Of a DNA stretch of 64,000 nucleotides, positions 9,666-19,083 are shown piece after piece. Every line of letters begins with the position of its first letter. Positions within the stretch are counted from its first letter, which is position 1. The notes beneath the pieces were generated by a model. It did not search any database. It had not been told where the DNA came from and saw nothing but the letters and a program-made list of their open reading frames with translations. The stretch is from an uncultured Bacilli bacterium (GTDB taxonomy: Bacteria; Bacillota_I; Bacilli_A; RF39; UBA660). The stretch is taken from positions 100,398 through 164,397 of the forward strand of contig CAKOIS010000001.1 in assembly GCA_934087065.1 (NCBI GenBank). The letters run 5' to 3'. The position numbers were made by a program, and so were the translations under genes.

Positions 9666-10703
9666 ATGAAAAAAATATTAACAGTCTTAATACCAGTATA
9701 TAATACAGAAAAATATATAAAAAGATGCCTAGACAGCTTACTTTTAAAAGAAACAAATAGTGATGTAGAACTTCTTATTGTTAGTGATGGAAGTAAAGAT
9801 AACTCAGTAAATATTATTAAAGAGTATGTAAAAGTTTACCCAGAAACTATAAGACTAATTGAAAAAGAAAACGCTGGCCACGGCTCAACAATAAACGTAG
9901 GCATAAAAGAAGCAAAAGGAAAGTACTTTAAAGTAATAGATAGTGACGACTGGGTAAACAGTATAGACTTTATAAAATTTGTATCAAGACTAAAAAAAGA
10001 AACAGCTGACTTAGTAGTAACTAACTACACTCAAGAACATATTTATAAAGGAGAAACTATATATAATGAATACTCTGGCCTTACAGAAAACAAATTATAC
10101 GACTTTGACAAAATAGACCTTAACATTTTAAAAGGCGAATACTTTGTAATGGCAACTTCTACATACAAAACAAGCATCTTAAAGTCTTCAAACTTACATC
10201 TAATGGAAAAAACTTTCTATGTAGATATGCAGTATAATGTTGTACCAATTACTGAAGTAAACACTTTTACTTACTATAACTTAGACATATACAGGTACTT
10301 CATCGGTAGACTTGACCAAAGTGTTAACACATCATCCTTCGTAAGAAACAAACTACACCACGAAAAAGTTCTAAAATTTCTAATAGAATTTTATGAAGAC
10401 AACAAAAGAAAACTAAGTGTTAACAAAAAACGTTACATTAAAATGATTATAAACTACACATTATACACTCATTACAACATATTCTGTTCATACGACACAT
10501 CTAAAAAAGAAGCTACAAAACAAATAAAAGAATTTGATAAATACTTAAAAGAAAAATCTATGGAGCTATATTTAGAAAGTGACAAAATGGCTTACACAAA
10601 AATGCATAGAAAAACTAACTTCTATTTCGTTAAACATAACTCTAGATTATTCACAAAAATATTATCATTTTCATCAAAAATTAAAAGGAGGCTTAACAAA
10701 TGA
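9666..10703 (+). CDS. family 2 glycosyltransferase
   Basis: 345 residues. GT-A fold with the N-terminal TVLIPVYN motif, SDGSKDNS at 40-47 (nucleotide binding) and the metal-binding DSDD at 92-95. The C-terminal half is lysine-rich and lacks membrane helices, so the enzyme probably acts on the cytoplasmic face of the membrane on a lipid-linked acceptor. AAAGGAGG precedes ATG 9666. Its stop overlaps the start of the following glycosyltransferase-like gene by four bases (ATGA), placing it first in an operon that continues to the ABC exporter at 14.8 kb. Sugar and acceptor are unknown. Confidence 0.9.
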   Translation: MKKILTVLIPVYNTEKYIKRCLDSLLLKETNSDVELLIVSDGSKDNSVNIIKEYVKVYPETIRLIEKENAGHGSTINVGIKEAKGKYFKVIDSDDWVNSIDFIKFVSRLKKETADLVVTNYTQEHIYKGETIYNEYSGLTENKLYDFDKIDLNILKGEYFVMATSTYKTSILKSSNLHLMEKTFYVDMQYNVVPITEVNTFTYYNLDIYRYFIGRLDQSVNTSSFVRNKLHHEKVLKFLIEFYEDNKRKLSVNKKRYIKMIINYTLYTHYNIFCSYDTSKKEATKQIKEFDKYLKEKSMELYLESDKMAYTKMHRKTNFYFVKHNSRLFTKILSFSSKIKRRLNK

Positions 10704-11983
10704 AAAGAATACTAGTAATAAGTTGGTTTTTTCCTCCAATTAACAGTTCAGAAGGCTTAGTAACTTATAAATTGTTGAATAACTCAAACTTAAAATATGA
10801 TGTTTATACACAAAAAAATAATAACCTATGGTCATACATTAACACAGACAAACTTAAACTTAACAAAAATATAAATGCCATATATTCAGAGTCTACTACA
10901 CTAGAAGAATACGTAGAAAATGCATTAAAATACTTTGATGAAAACCATAACATATATGACATAATCATGACTCGTTCTATGCCTGAAGAGTCACACATAA
11001 TTGGACTAAAAATAAAAGAAAAATACCCTAATATTATGTGGATAAGCTCTTTTGGAGACCCAATTGCAAATAACCCATACACATTAATTAGCATAGACAC
11101 TAAAAACCCATATGCATTAAGTGAAAGATATAATCGTCATATGTCAGTAAAAGAAATGATTTCACCAAAAAGAATGCTAAAAGATTATATCTATAAAAGA
11201 AGAATAAATGTAACTAAAAAGAACTTAATCTACAAAAATATTGCTTTACAAAAAGAAATAATAAATAAAAGTGATTACTCAATATACAATAGTACTTACC
11301 AAGAAAAATATATGCTAAAAGATTACAAAAATAAAGAAGAACTATCTAAAAAAAGCATAATCTTACCACATAGTTTTGACTCTAATTTATATCCTAAAAA
11401 AACAATTAAAAATGATAAACTAGTATTCTCATACATTGGTCACTTAGACGAAATTAGAAGTCCTAGACTACTTTTAGAAGCAATAAATATACTAAAAACA
11501 AAAGACGAAAACTTGTCAAAAAAAGTAGTATTCAATTTCTATGGTAACATGAGTGACTCTGACAAACTTTATATAATTGATAATGAACTATTAGATGTCA
11601 TTAATATAAAAAAAGGTGTAGACTATCTAAAAAGTCTAGAGATAATGACATCTAGTAACTACCTACTACATATAGATGCAAATATAAGTGAAATAACAAA
11701 CGAAAACATTTTCTTCGCAGCAAAACTAGCAGACTATTTAGGAAGTAAAAAACCTATAATTGGAATTACTATGCTAGATGGAATAAGCGCAGATATCTTA
11801 AGAGAAAACAACTCTCTAGTATTAACATTCTCAAAAAATGATATTCTTAATTATCTATACTTGATAATATATGAAAACTATAAATTTAAGATGAATGACA
11901 AAACAAGAGAAAACTATAACGCATTAAATGCAGCTAAGAAATTTGATAACTTTATTAGTGAGGTAAAAAATGAAAGTAAATAA
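10700..11983 (+). CDS. GT-B fold glycosyltransferase-like protein
   Basis: 427 residues. The N-terminus (ILVISWFFPPINSSEG) matches the opening strand and loop of GT4-type glycosyltransferases, and a second Rossmann half starts near SYIGHLDEIRSPRLLLEAI (about residue 243). The usual C-terminal E-x7-E motif is weak, so it is a divergent member. AAAGGAGG lies upstream, with a four-base overlap to the previous gene and a 14-base overlap to the next. Context implies a role in building the polymer exported by the downstream ABC transporter. Donor and acceptor cannot be deduced. Confidence 0.65.
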   Translation: MKRILVISWFFPPINSSEGLVTYKLLNNSNLKYDVYTQKNNNLWSYINTDKLKLNKNINAIYSESTTLEEYVENALKYFDENHNIYDIIMTRSMPEESHIIGLKIKEKYPNIMWISSFGDPIANNPYTLISIDTKNPYALSERYNRHMSVKEMISPKRMLKDYIYKRRINVTKKNLIYKNIALQKEIINKSDYSIYNSTYQEKYMLKDYKNKEELSKKSIILPHSFDSNLYPKKTIKNDKLVFSYIGHLDEIRSPRLLLEAINILKTKDENLSKKVVFNFYGNMSDSDKLYIIDNELLDVINIKKGVDYLKSLEIMTSSNYLLHIDANISEITNENIFFAAKLADYLGSKKPIIGITMLDGISADILRENNSLVLTFSKNDILNYLYLIIYENYKFKMNDKTRENYNALNAAKKFDNFISEVKNESK

Positions 11984-13232
11984 TTTAATAATTGGAGGAG
12001 GAATAAGTGGCTTAACACTTGCAAACTACATAACTGACTATATTATTGTAGAAAAAGATTCATCTCTTGGTGGATACGCAAGAACTCACTACGTAGACGA
12101 CTACATCTGGGACTACGCTGGACACTTCTTCCATTTCAAAACAGACGAATTTAAGAGTATGTTTATTAACAGCATGGACAAAAATGATTACATCATAAAA
12201 AACAAAAACACATACATATACTTTGAAGATAAATTAATAGATTACCCATTTCAAATGAATATCCATGAACTATCAAAAGATAAATTTATTGATTGCTTAT
12301 ATGACTTATTCAACAAACAAGAAAAAGAAGTATATACTAACTTTTTAGACATGCTCTACGGTAAATTTGGTATATCCATAACTGAAATGTTTCTAAAACC
12401 ATACAACGAAAAACTTTATGCAACAGACTTAACTAAATTAGATAAAGATGCAATGGGAAGATTTTTCCCTTATGCAAACATCACAGAAATAATAAACAAC
12501 ATGAAAAACCACTCAAATACAAGCTATAACAATACATTTATGTATCCTAAAAAAGGTGCGCAAGTAATAGTAAATAAACTATGTGAAAAAGTTGATATGA
12601 ATAAAGTTATGTTAAACACAAGCGTTACAAGCATAGACTTAAACAAAAAAGAAGCAACACTGTCAAATGGTGAAACAGTAAGCTATAACAATTTAGTAAA
12701 CACAATACCATTTAATAAATTCTTAAACTTACTAAATATACAAGAATACACAAGTTTCAGTAACGAACTAAGTTATAACAAAGTATTAGTATTTAACCTA
12801 GGCTTTGACAAAAAATCAACTTACAACAACACTGACTGGATATACTTTCCAGACAAAAACATTAACTTCTATCGTGCAGGTTTTTATGACAATATTTTAT
12901 CCACAGATAAACTAAGCATGTATATAGAAATAGGTTACTCAAAAGAAAGTATAATAGACGAGAGTACTATTAATAAAGAATTATCTCTAACTTTAGATAA
13001 CTTAAAAAAATGTAAGATTATAGACGACACTTTTAAATTGGTTAAATATGAAAGCATTATAATGGATCCAGCCTATGTTCACATAGACACCGAGCATGAC
13101 AAAAAAGTAAAACAAATAATAAATGAGTTAGAAAAAGACAATGTTTACTCAGTTGGAAGATATGGTAGCTGGACATACTCTTCAATGGAAGATGCTATGT
13201 TGCAAAGTAAAGAGTTAGTAAAAAAATTATAA
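11970..13232 (+). CDS. FAD-dependent oxidoreductase, UDP-galactopyranose-mutase-like
   Basis: 420 residues with an N-terminal FAD-binding motif GGGISG (9-14) followed by an acidic residue (VEKD) and a G-G-Y-A-R loop typical of the amine-oxidase/UGM superfamily. WDYAGHFFHF (about 47-56) and FLKPYNEKLYATDL resemble the UGM substrate-loop regions, more like the divergent eukaryotic-type UGMs than the classical bacterial Glf. A C-terminal GRYGSWTYSSMEDA motif closes the FAD site. The position between glycosyltransferases and an ABC exporter supports formation of a furanose sugar nucleotide such as UDP-Galf. A protoporphyrinogen-oxidase-like function is less likely here. AGGAGG lies just downstream of the start; ribosome loading is probably by coupling to the overlapping upstream gene. 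Confidence 0.62.
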   Translation: MKVNNLIIGGGISGLTLANYITDYIIVEKDSSLGGYARTHYVDDYIWDYAGHFFHFKTDEFKSMFINSMDKNDYIIKNKNTYIYFEDKLIDYPFQMNIHELSKDKFIDCLYDLFNKQEKEVYTNFLDMLYGKFGISITEMFLKPYNEKLYATDLTKLDKDAMGRFFPYANITEIINNMKNHSNTSYNNTFMYPKKGAQVIVNKLCEKVDMNKVMLNTSVTSIDLNKKEATLSNGETVSYNNLVNTIPFNKFLNLLNIQEYTSFSNELSYNKVLVFNLGFDKKSTYNNTDWIYFPDKNINFYRAGFYDNILSTDKLSMYIEIGYSKESIIDESTINKELSLTLDNLKKCKIIDDTFKLVKYESIIMDPAYVHIDTEHDKKVKQIINELEKDNVYSVGRYGSWTYSSMEDAMLQSKELVKKL

Positions 13233-13265
13233 CAAAACTGATAAAATGATATAAAGGAGTAATAT

Positions 13266-14042
13266 ATGTTAAAAGGTTTAAAAAAATATAAGTTTTTACT
13301 TGAACAATTAATAAGTAGAGACTTTAAAGTAAAATATAAAAGAAGTGTACTAGGCGTGTTTTGGAGTTTACTTTACCCACTACTTATGATGGCAGTAATG
13401 GCAGTAGTATTCTCAAACGTATTTAAGTTTTCAACTCCAGGAGTAAGCTATTTATCTTACTTACTAATTGGCCTTACTTACTTTAACTACTTTAGTGAAG
13501 CTTCAAACCTTGCAATGAGCAGTGTTGTTGCTAACTTCTCACTTATTAACAAAGTTTATATGCCAAAGTATATATTTCCACTTAGTAAATGCCTATTTGT
13601 AGGAATAAACTTCTTACTAACATTAATTCCACTATATCTAGTATTGATTTTTACTGGCACTGGAATAAACTGGTATCACTTAATATTACCTTTCTCATTT
13701 ATATGTTTATTCATGTTTACTCTTGGTATGGGCTTAATCTTATCAACAGTTGCAGTATTCTTTAGAGATATGTTCTATGTATATGGAATAATAATAACTA
13801 TATGGACTTACCTTACACCAATAATGTATGACATTTCAAATATTTCAAATACTGTAGTACAAAGTATTATGAAACTAAACCCAATGTATCAAATAATAAA
13901 CTTTGCAAGAACAATAATACTTTATAACACACTTCCAACATTAACTCAGTTTATAGGATGCTTCCTAAGCGGGGCTCTTGCCTTACTTATTGGTATATTC
14001 CTATTTAAGAAAAATCAAGACAAATTTATATACTATGTCTAG
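13266..14042 (+). CDS. tagG: ABC-2 type polysaccharide/teichoic acid export permease (TagG/Wzm-like)
   Basis: 258 residues with six hydrophobic segments. The N-terminal amphipathic stretch RDFKVKYKRSVLGVFWS-L is characteristic of RfbA/TagG-type permeases. AAAGGAG precedes ATG 13266. The partner ATPase follows 9 bp downstream. The permease forms a homodimeric channel that moves undecaprenyl-linked polymer across the membrane before attachment to the wall. No second permease is present, as usual. The symbol is by analogy; the polymer could be a teichoic acid or another glycan. Confidence 0.9.
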   Translation: MLKGLKKYKFLLEQLISRDFKVKYKRSVLGVFWSLLYPLLMMAVMAVVFSNVFKFSTPGVSYLSYLLIGLTYFNYFSEASNLAMSSVVANFSLINKVYMPKYIFPLSKCLFVGINFLLTLIPLYLVLIFTGTGINWYHLILPFSFICLFMFTLGMGLILSTVAVFFRDMFYVYGIIITIWTYLTPIMYDISNISNTVVQSIMKLNPMYQIINFARTIILYNTLPTLTQFIGCFLSGALALLIGIFLFKKNQDKFIYYV

Positions 14043-14051
14043 GAGGATCAA

Positions 14052-14795
14052 ATGAAAGAAAATATGATTGAAGTAAAAAACGTATCTATGAAATTTAATC
14101 TTGGTATAGAAAAAGGTTTCTCACTAAAACAAGGTTTTGTAGATATGTTCAAAAAGAAAGAAAAAATAAACAATGACTTCTGGGCATTAAAAAATATTAA
14201 CTTTGATGTAGAAAAAGGAGAAGTTGTGGGATTTATTGGCTCAAATGGGGCAGGCAAGTCTACGCTACTAAAAGTAATCGCAGGAGTCATGAAACCAACT
14301 AAAGGAAAAGTAAGTGTTTATGGTAACATATGCCCAATGATAGAACTAGGAGCAGGCTTTGATAGTCAGCTAACTGCAAGAGAAAATATTTACTTAAACG
14401 GTGCTGTAATGGGCTATTCAAAAGAATTTATTAACTCTAAATTTGACGAAATTGTCTCATTTAGCGAACTAAATGATTTTCTAGATGTTCCTATACAAAA
14501 CTTCTCTTCAGGTATGATAGCTAGACTAGCATTTTCAATTGCCACTGTAGTTGACCCGGAAATACTTATTGTAGACGAAATACTTTCAGTCGGCGACATG
14601 GCTTTTCAAAAGAAAAGTGAAGAAAAAATGTTAAATATGATAAATGGCGGCACTACTGTCTTATTTGTTTCCCATTCAATTGACCAAATAAGAAATATGT
14701 GTAACAAAGTTGTATGGATAGAAAAAGGAGAGACACAAGCTATCGGTGGTAAAGAAGTTTGTGATAAATACATAGAATTTATGAATAATAAATAA
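14052..14795 (+). CDS. tagH: ABC transporter ATP-binding protein for polymer export (TagH/Wzt-like)
   Basis: 247 residues: an ATPase domain only, without the C-terminal carbohydrate-binding extension of O-antigen Wzt. Walker A is GSNGAGKST at 63-71, the signature FSSGMIARLAFS starts near 151, and Walker B with catalytic Glu (LIVDE) is near 172-176. A switch His is in VSHS. FSSGMxARLAFS is characteristic of the teichoic acid/O-polysaccharide exporter subfamily. AGGAGG precedes the start. It pairs with the permease gene just upstream. Lack of an extension suggests export is not gated by recognition of a polymer terminus. Confidence 0.93.
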   Translation: MKENMIEVKNVSMKFNLGIEKGFSLKQGFVDMFKKKEKINNDFWALKNINFDVEKGEVVGFIGSNGAGKSTLLKVIAGVMKPTKGKVSVYGNICPMIELGAGFDSQLTARENIYLNGAVMGYSKEFINSKFDEIVSFSELNDFLDVPIQNFSSGMIARLAFSIATVVDPEILIVDEILSVGDMAFQKKSEEKMLNMINGGTTVLFVSHSIDQIRNMCNKVVWIEKGETQAIGGKEVCDKYIEFMNNK

Positions 14796-14799
14796 ACTA

Positions 14800-14827
14800 T
14801 TAACAAATTTCTTTTTTGTGATAGAAT
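14800..14827 (+). promoter_or_regulatory. probable promoter upstream of the sulfatase-family gene
   Basis: TTAACA (14800-14805), 16-bp spacer, TAGAAT (14822-14827) preceded by TGn, i.e. an extended -10. Confidence 0.55.
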
Positions 14828-14850
14828 ATAGTTGACTTAAGAGGTGAAGT

Positions 14851-16287
14851 ATGAAGAAAAAAGTATTTGCATATATATTAGTTGTAATCCCACTTATAGT
14901 ACTATTTTTACTAATGTGGACAAAAGAATACTATGGAAACACAAAACTAGATGAAATAATATTCGTTTTACTAACTCCAGCAGCCGGTACAAGTGTAGAA
15001 ATAGTTTTAGACGCTGCCATGTATACTCTTATTCCTGTAATGTTATACACAGTCATTTTTCTAATATTACATGAACTAAGTAAAAAGCGTGAGTTTATAA
15101 ACAAGATATTCACATTATTAATTATTGGCGGACTTTTATTAATGTGTTACACTGTTTATTACACCAATAATGCTTTTAAAGTAAAAGACTACATTGATAA
15201 AAGAGTTACATCAAATGATTTTATAGAAAATAACTATACAAAAGTAGAATATGAAAATATAGTATTCCCTAAAGATAAAAACAATTTAATTGTAATATAC
15301 TTAGAAAGCATGGAAAGCACTTTTGCTGATAAATCTAGTGGAGGAGTATATGACAAAAACTACATACCAAACTTAACTAAATTAGCAAAAGATAACTTGT
15401 CATTTTCAAATAAAGAAGAAGGACTAATCGGAGGAGCATACACTGCACCAGGTTTATCTTGGACAATGTCAGGCCTTGTAGCAACAACTGCAGGTGTCTC
15501 TATAAAAACACAATTTGAAAATGCAAATGAACACAAATTCCTATATCCAAACATAATCACTCTAGGGGACATCATGAGTAAAAATGGTTACAACCTATCA
15601 TTCATGCTAGGAAGTGATGCAACATTTAGTGGTATAGAAGACTATCTATATGCACACGGAAACTACAAAATACTTGACCTAGACTACTTTAAAGATAATA
15701 AATTAGTAAAAAAGAGTGATCTAGTAGAATGGGGCTTAAAAGATAGAGACTTATTTGAACACGCTAAAACAGAATTAACGTCTCTTAGTAAAGAGGATAA
15801 ACCTTTCTATTTCTCAATTATGACAATAGATACACATGCACCTAAAGGAGTTACATATAAAGATTGCAAAAGCGTAAGTAACAAAAAATACATAGACACA
15901 ATTGCATGTGCAGACACTACTATAATAAATTTCATTGACTGGCTAAGCGAGCAAGATTTTTACAAAAACACTACAATTGTACTTACTGGAGACCATATCT
16001 CTATGAGCAAAGTAGTTAACTATAAAGACAGCGAAAGAAACATATATAACGTATTCATAAATGCAAAAAATAGTCCATCCAAACAATATAACAGACTATT
16101 CACAAATATTGACATGTTCCCAACTATACTAGGTAGTCTAGGTGTAAAAATAACAGGAGACACTCTTGGTTTAGGAACAAACCTATTTAGTGACAAAGAA
16201 ACAGTAGTAGAAAGATATGGATATCTTGACTACTATAACAAAATCTCATACTATTCGGAGTTTTATGATAAAGAAATACTTAAATAA
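14851..16287 (+). CDS. MdoB/LTA-synthase-family phosphoglycerol transferase (alkaline phosphatase superfamily)
   Basis: 478 residues. Three to four N-terminal membrane helices (about 5-110) are followed by an extracellular sulfatase-type domain. The metal/nucleophile region reads VIYLESMESTF (about 147-157); the LTGDH metal motif lies near 376. The family transfers glycerol-phosphate from phosphatidylglycerol to glycans (MdoB) or builds lipoteichoic acid (LtaS). The IYLESMES motif resembles the MdoB-like branch, and the short N-terminal membrane region differs from the five helices of LtaS. The location beside a glycan exporter suggests decoration of a surface glycan with phosphoglycerol outside the membrane. 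The gene overlaps the following GtrA gene by 23 bp. Confidence 0.82.
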   Translation: MKKKVFAYILVVIPLIVLFLLMWTKEYYGNTKLDEIIFVLLTPAAGTSVEIVLDAAMYTLIPVMLYTVIFLILHELSKKREFINKIFTLLIIGGLLLMCYTVYYTNNAFKVKDYIDKRVTSNDFIENNYTKVEYENIVFPKDKNNLIVIYLESMESTFADKSSGGVYDKNYIPNLTKLAKDNLSFSNKEEGLIGGAYTAPGLSWTMSGLVATTAGVSIKTQFENANEHKFLYPNIITLGDIMSKNGYNLSFMLGSDATFSGIEDYLYAHGNYKILDLDYFKDNKLVKKSDLVEWGLKDRDLFEHAKTELTSLSKEDKPFYFSIMTIDTHAPKGVTYKDCKSVSNKKYIDTIACADTTIINFIDWLSEQDFYKNTTIVLTGDHISMSKVVNYKDSERNIYNVFINAKNSPSKQYNRLFTNIDMFPTILGSLGVKITGDTLGLGTNLFSDKETVVERYGYLDYYNKISYYSEFYDKEILK

Positions 16288-16663
16288 AAATGAAAGATTT
16301 ATAAGATACACAATATTTGCAAGCTCTATAGCTATATTAGAAGTAATCACATTCACAATATTTCATTCCATGCTAAAAATAGACTTACTTATTGCAAACA
16401 CTATGTCATTTCTAATAAGTGTAGTTTTACTTTACTTTGCTAATATTAAATTCGTATTTAAAACAGTATTCAAAACAAGAAAAGCCAAAATAAAACGATT
16501 TTACCTATTTCTAGGTACCCGTGTGGCAGGCTTGTTTATGGATAGTTTAGTCTTGTATATGCTTGTAGACTATGCTGAGTTGGCTAGTTTCCCGTCAAAA
16601 ATAATATCTGGAATATCAACAACTTTAATAAACTATGTGATAGGAAAGTATGTTTTTAAGTAA
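16265..16663 (+). CDS. GtrA-family membrane protein
   Basis: 132 residues from ATG 16265, with CGGAG five bases upstream. An in-frame ATG at 16217 lies deep inside the previous gene without a ribosome site. Four membrane helices and the positively charged turns fit the GtrA/DPMS family, thought to flip or help flip polyprenyl-phosphate-sugars used for extracellular glycosylation. It overlaps the phosphoglycerol transferase gene, so the two likely work together: one presents lipid-linked sugar and the other adds phosphoglycerol outside the cell. No partner GtrB-type transferase is immediately adjacent. A T-rich tract follows. Confidence 0.82.
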   Translation: MIKKYLNKNERFIRYTIFASSIAILEVITFTIFHSMLKIDLLIANTMSFLISVVLLYFANIKFVFKTVFKTRKAKIKRFYLFLGTRVAGLFMDSLVLYMLVDYAELASFPSKIISGISTTLINYVIGKYVFK

Positions 16664-16743
16664 CATGCTTTTTTTTTAAAAACTTTTAATCTAAGTGTGT
16701 ATTTCTTTAAAAAAATGTGCTAGAATAATTATGAGGGAATGAG

Positions 16744-18015
16744 ATGAAAGAAAAAATAACAAAATTACTAAATGTGCATAAGAAATACGGTTTCGTAGGT
16801 TTCTGTAAAAAACTAAAAAGCTACATAATAGCTAACTACTTAGACAAATTTAGTTTTACAACACTCGTGCATTATAATAAATATAAAAAAGAAATAAAAG
16901 AAATACTTTCTAATAACAATTACGATAGAATAATACTTTGGAGAAGCAGCTTTGGTTACAAAGTACACTTATTCCAAAGACCACAACACATTGCAAACAA
17001 TCTAGCAAATCAAAAATGCTTGATGTTCTATGAAGTTACAACAATGACAGACAATATTAAAGTTTATGACAAATTAAAAGATAACTTCTACTTATTTAAC
17101 TTTAACAACATATTACTAAACAAAATATTAATGGATGAACTAAAGAAAAATGATAAACCTAAATACATAGAAGTATACTCAACTGACTGGAAATTAAGCA
17201 TTAAAGATATAAATAAATACATGAATAAAGGTTTTAAATTCATATATGAATACATTGACCATCTAAGTCCAGAACTTGCAGGCACTCTTACATTACCAAC
17301 TAATATTACAGACAAATATAACTATGCAATGTCTAACACTGATGTTTATGTTGTAGTAACTGCAGATATTTTAATGAATGATGTAATTAACAAACGCGGA
17401 AATAAAAACCTAGCATATAGTTCTAACGGAGTAGACTATAAATTCTTCCAAGAATTCGGTGAACACAAATTAGATTACAACTTCGCGGAAGTGTTTAAAA
17501 ATGGAAAAAGAAATGTCTGCTACTATGGCGCATTAGCTAAATGGTTTGACTATGACTTAATAAAAGAAATAGCTTGTTCTAACAAATATAACGTAATACT
17601 TTTTGGAATAAAATATGATGAATCATACGACCAAAACATAACAGGTAACGAAGAAAACATTTACTTTTTTGGACCAAAAGACTATAGTGAACTCAAATAC
17701 TATGCAAGAAACTGTGATATATTAATGGTGCCTTTTTTAATAAATGACATCACAAAAAGCACAAACCCTGTAAAAATATTTGAATACATGGCACTTAAAA
17801 AACCAATAGTAACTACAGAGCTAAACGAATGCAAAAAATACAAAAGCATATTTATTGGAGAAAACCATAAGGACTTTATAAATAAACTTGAAGAAAGCTA
17901 CTTTTTAAGAAATGATAAGAATTATTTAAAACTCTTAGACAAAGAAGCAAGAGAAAATGACTGGAGTAAAAAAGCAGAAGCTATAATAAACTTAGTTAAG
18001 AAAGATGAAAAATAA
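16744..18015 (+). CDS. GT-B fold glycosyltransferase, TuaH-like
   Basis: 423 residues. The N-terminal half contains LFQRPQHIA (about 81-89), a motif seen in TuaH-type and related family-1/4 glycosyltransferases. The C-terminal half has the donor-site pattern (PFLINDITKSTNPVKIFEYMA, about 340-360) with the expected Glu. No membrane helix is seen. The start follows GAGGGAATGAG. An extended -10 (TGC TAGAAT) lies about 30 bp upstream, suggesting a separate promoter after the GtrA gene. It probably adds a sugar to the surface polymer on the cytoplasmic side; specificity unknown. Confidence 0.75.
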   Translation: MKEKITKLLNVHKKYGFVGFCKKLKSYIIANYLDKFSFTTLVHYNKYKKEIKEILSNNNYDRIILWRSSFGYKVHLFQRPQHIANNLANQKCLMFYEVTTMTDNIKVYDKLKDNFYLFNFNNILLNKILMDELKKNDKPKYIEVYSTDWKLSIKDINKYMNKGFKFIYEYIDHLSPELAGTLTLPTNITDKYNYAMSNTDVYVVVTADILMNDVINKRGNKNLAYSSNGVDYKFFQEFGEHKLDYNFAEVFKNGKRNVCYYGALAKWFDYDLIKEIACSNKYNVILFGIKYDESYDQNITGNEENIYFFGPKDYSELKYYARNCDILMVPFLINDITKSTNPVKIFEYMALKKPIVTTELNECKKYKSIFIGENHKDFINKLEESYFLRNDKNYLKLLDKEARENDWSKKAEAIINLVKKDEK

Positions 18016-18025
18016 CTTTAACTTA

Positions 18026-18054
18026 TTGATTATATCTCTTATTAATAGTATAAT
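18026..18054 (+). promoter_or_regulatory. sigma-A type promoter of tagA
   Basis: TTGATT (18026-18031), 17-bp spacer, TATAAT (18049-18054), about 54 bp before the start codon. Confidence 0.8.
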
Positions 18055-18107
18055 TAAAGAGTGTTAAAAAGTAAAAAAGTGGTTATACTAGAAGTAAGGA
18101 TGATGTT

Positions 18108-18839
18108 ATGAAAGAGTATTATTTAAATTTATATACTAAAACAAGAAACGAATATTTTGACTATCTTAAGTCCTTGCTTTTGCATGAAGAAAAAAAGTTT
18201 GTAATAACTGCAAACACTGAAACTTTTATGTTAGGTATAGAAGACAAAGAAATAAATGAGATGCTAATAAACCCTAATAATAGTATAATTGCAGATGGAA
18301 TTGGACTTGTTAAAGGTGCTAGAATAAAAGGCTTAGATATTGAAGAAAGAATAACTGGTGTAGATGTAGCAAAATATTTACTAGAAGAATGCAGTAAAAA
18401 CAATAAAAAAGTCTTTATATTTGGTGCCAAAGAAGAGGTTTTAGGCAAAATGAAAAAAGTAATAACTGAAGAATATAGTGGTATCATTATTTCAGGAATG
18501 ATAAATGGTTACATCAACAACAAAGATGAAGTGTTTGTAAAAATGATAAAAGAAACAAAACCAGATGTAATTTTAGTCGCTCTTGGTATACCTTTACAAG
18601 AAAAACTTATCAATAGACACATAAATGAATTTGAAAAAGGCATATTTGTAGGCGTAGGTGGGTCAATTGATGTTTTAAGTGGTTCAATTAGACGCGCACC
18701 AAACATATTTATCAAAACCAATACAGAATGGTTATATAGAATAATGACGAGACCTTCTAGAATTAAAAAGTTCTTCAAGTACAATGTGAAATTTGGCTTA
18801 AAAACTGTATTTTCTAAAAGAGATAGAGAAGTACTATAA
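18108..18839 (+). CDS. tagA: WecG/TagA/CpsF family glycosyltransferase (N-acetylmannosaminyltransferase)
   Basis: 243 residues, the standard family length. Visible family blocks are ITANTETFMLG (about 33-43), ADGIGLVKGARIKG with the catalytic-region Asp, ERITGVDVA, and the C-terminal GVGGSIDVLSGSIRRAP with the E-W-L-Y-R-I-x-x-x-P-x-R motif. TagA transfers ManNAc from UDP-ManNAc to undecaprenyl-PP-GlcNAc, the committed step of wall teichoic acid linkage-unit synthesis. wecB, at 39.5 kb, would supply UDP-ManNAc. The initiating TagO is not in the window. It has its own promoter and terminator. A CpsF/WecG-type specificity (ManNAcA) remains possible. Confidence 0.9.
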   Translation: MKEYYLNLYTKTRNEYFDYLKSLLLHEEKKFVITANTETFMLGIEDKEINEMLINPNNSIIADGIGLVKGARIKGLDIEERITGVDVAKYLLEECSKNNKKVFIFGAKEEVLGKMKKVITEEYSGIIISGMINGYINNKDEVFVKMIKETKPDVILVALGIPLQEKLINRHINEFEKGIFVGVGGSIDVLSGSIRRAPNIFIKTNTEWLYRIMTRPSRIKKFFKYNVKFGLKTVFSKRDREVL

Positions 18840-18866
18840 ACCTTACTAGCAACTAGTAGGGTTTTT
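18838..18866 (+). terminator. strong terminator of tagA
   Basis: 12-bp stem AAACCTTACTAG / CTAGTAGGGTTT (one G-T pair) with a CAA loop and a T-run. The stem begins within the stop codon. Confidence 0.85.
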
Positions 18867-18906
18867 ATTTTAACTTTATCTCGTCATTTTGTTGAAAAAC
18901 AGCCCC

Positions 18907-18962
18907 TTTTATGTCGTCAAACCGTTAATTTTGAGCTATTTTATGTCGTCAAATCGTTAATT
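18907..18962 (+). repeat. two near-identical 24-bp direct repeats, 32 bp apart
   Basis: TTTTATGTCGTCAAA followed by C or T then CGTTAATT occurs at 18907-18930 and at 18939-18962 (23 of 24 identical). They lie in the 440-bp gene-free stretch 18840-19279, which otherwise holds the tagA terminator and the candidate small RNA at 19084-19212. Spacing of about three helical turns fits a tandem protein-binding site; this is inference. Confidence 0.7.
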
Positions 18963-19083
18963 ATCATTAAAAACAAGATTAATTAAAAGAAAAATTTGTA
19001 TTTACAAGTGAGTTTATTAATAAAAATTATTCCAAAATGCAATTTTTACTTTACATTTGCATCATATTAGTATAAAATAAATA

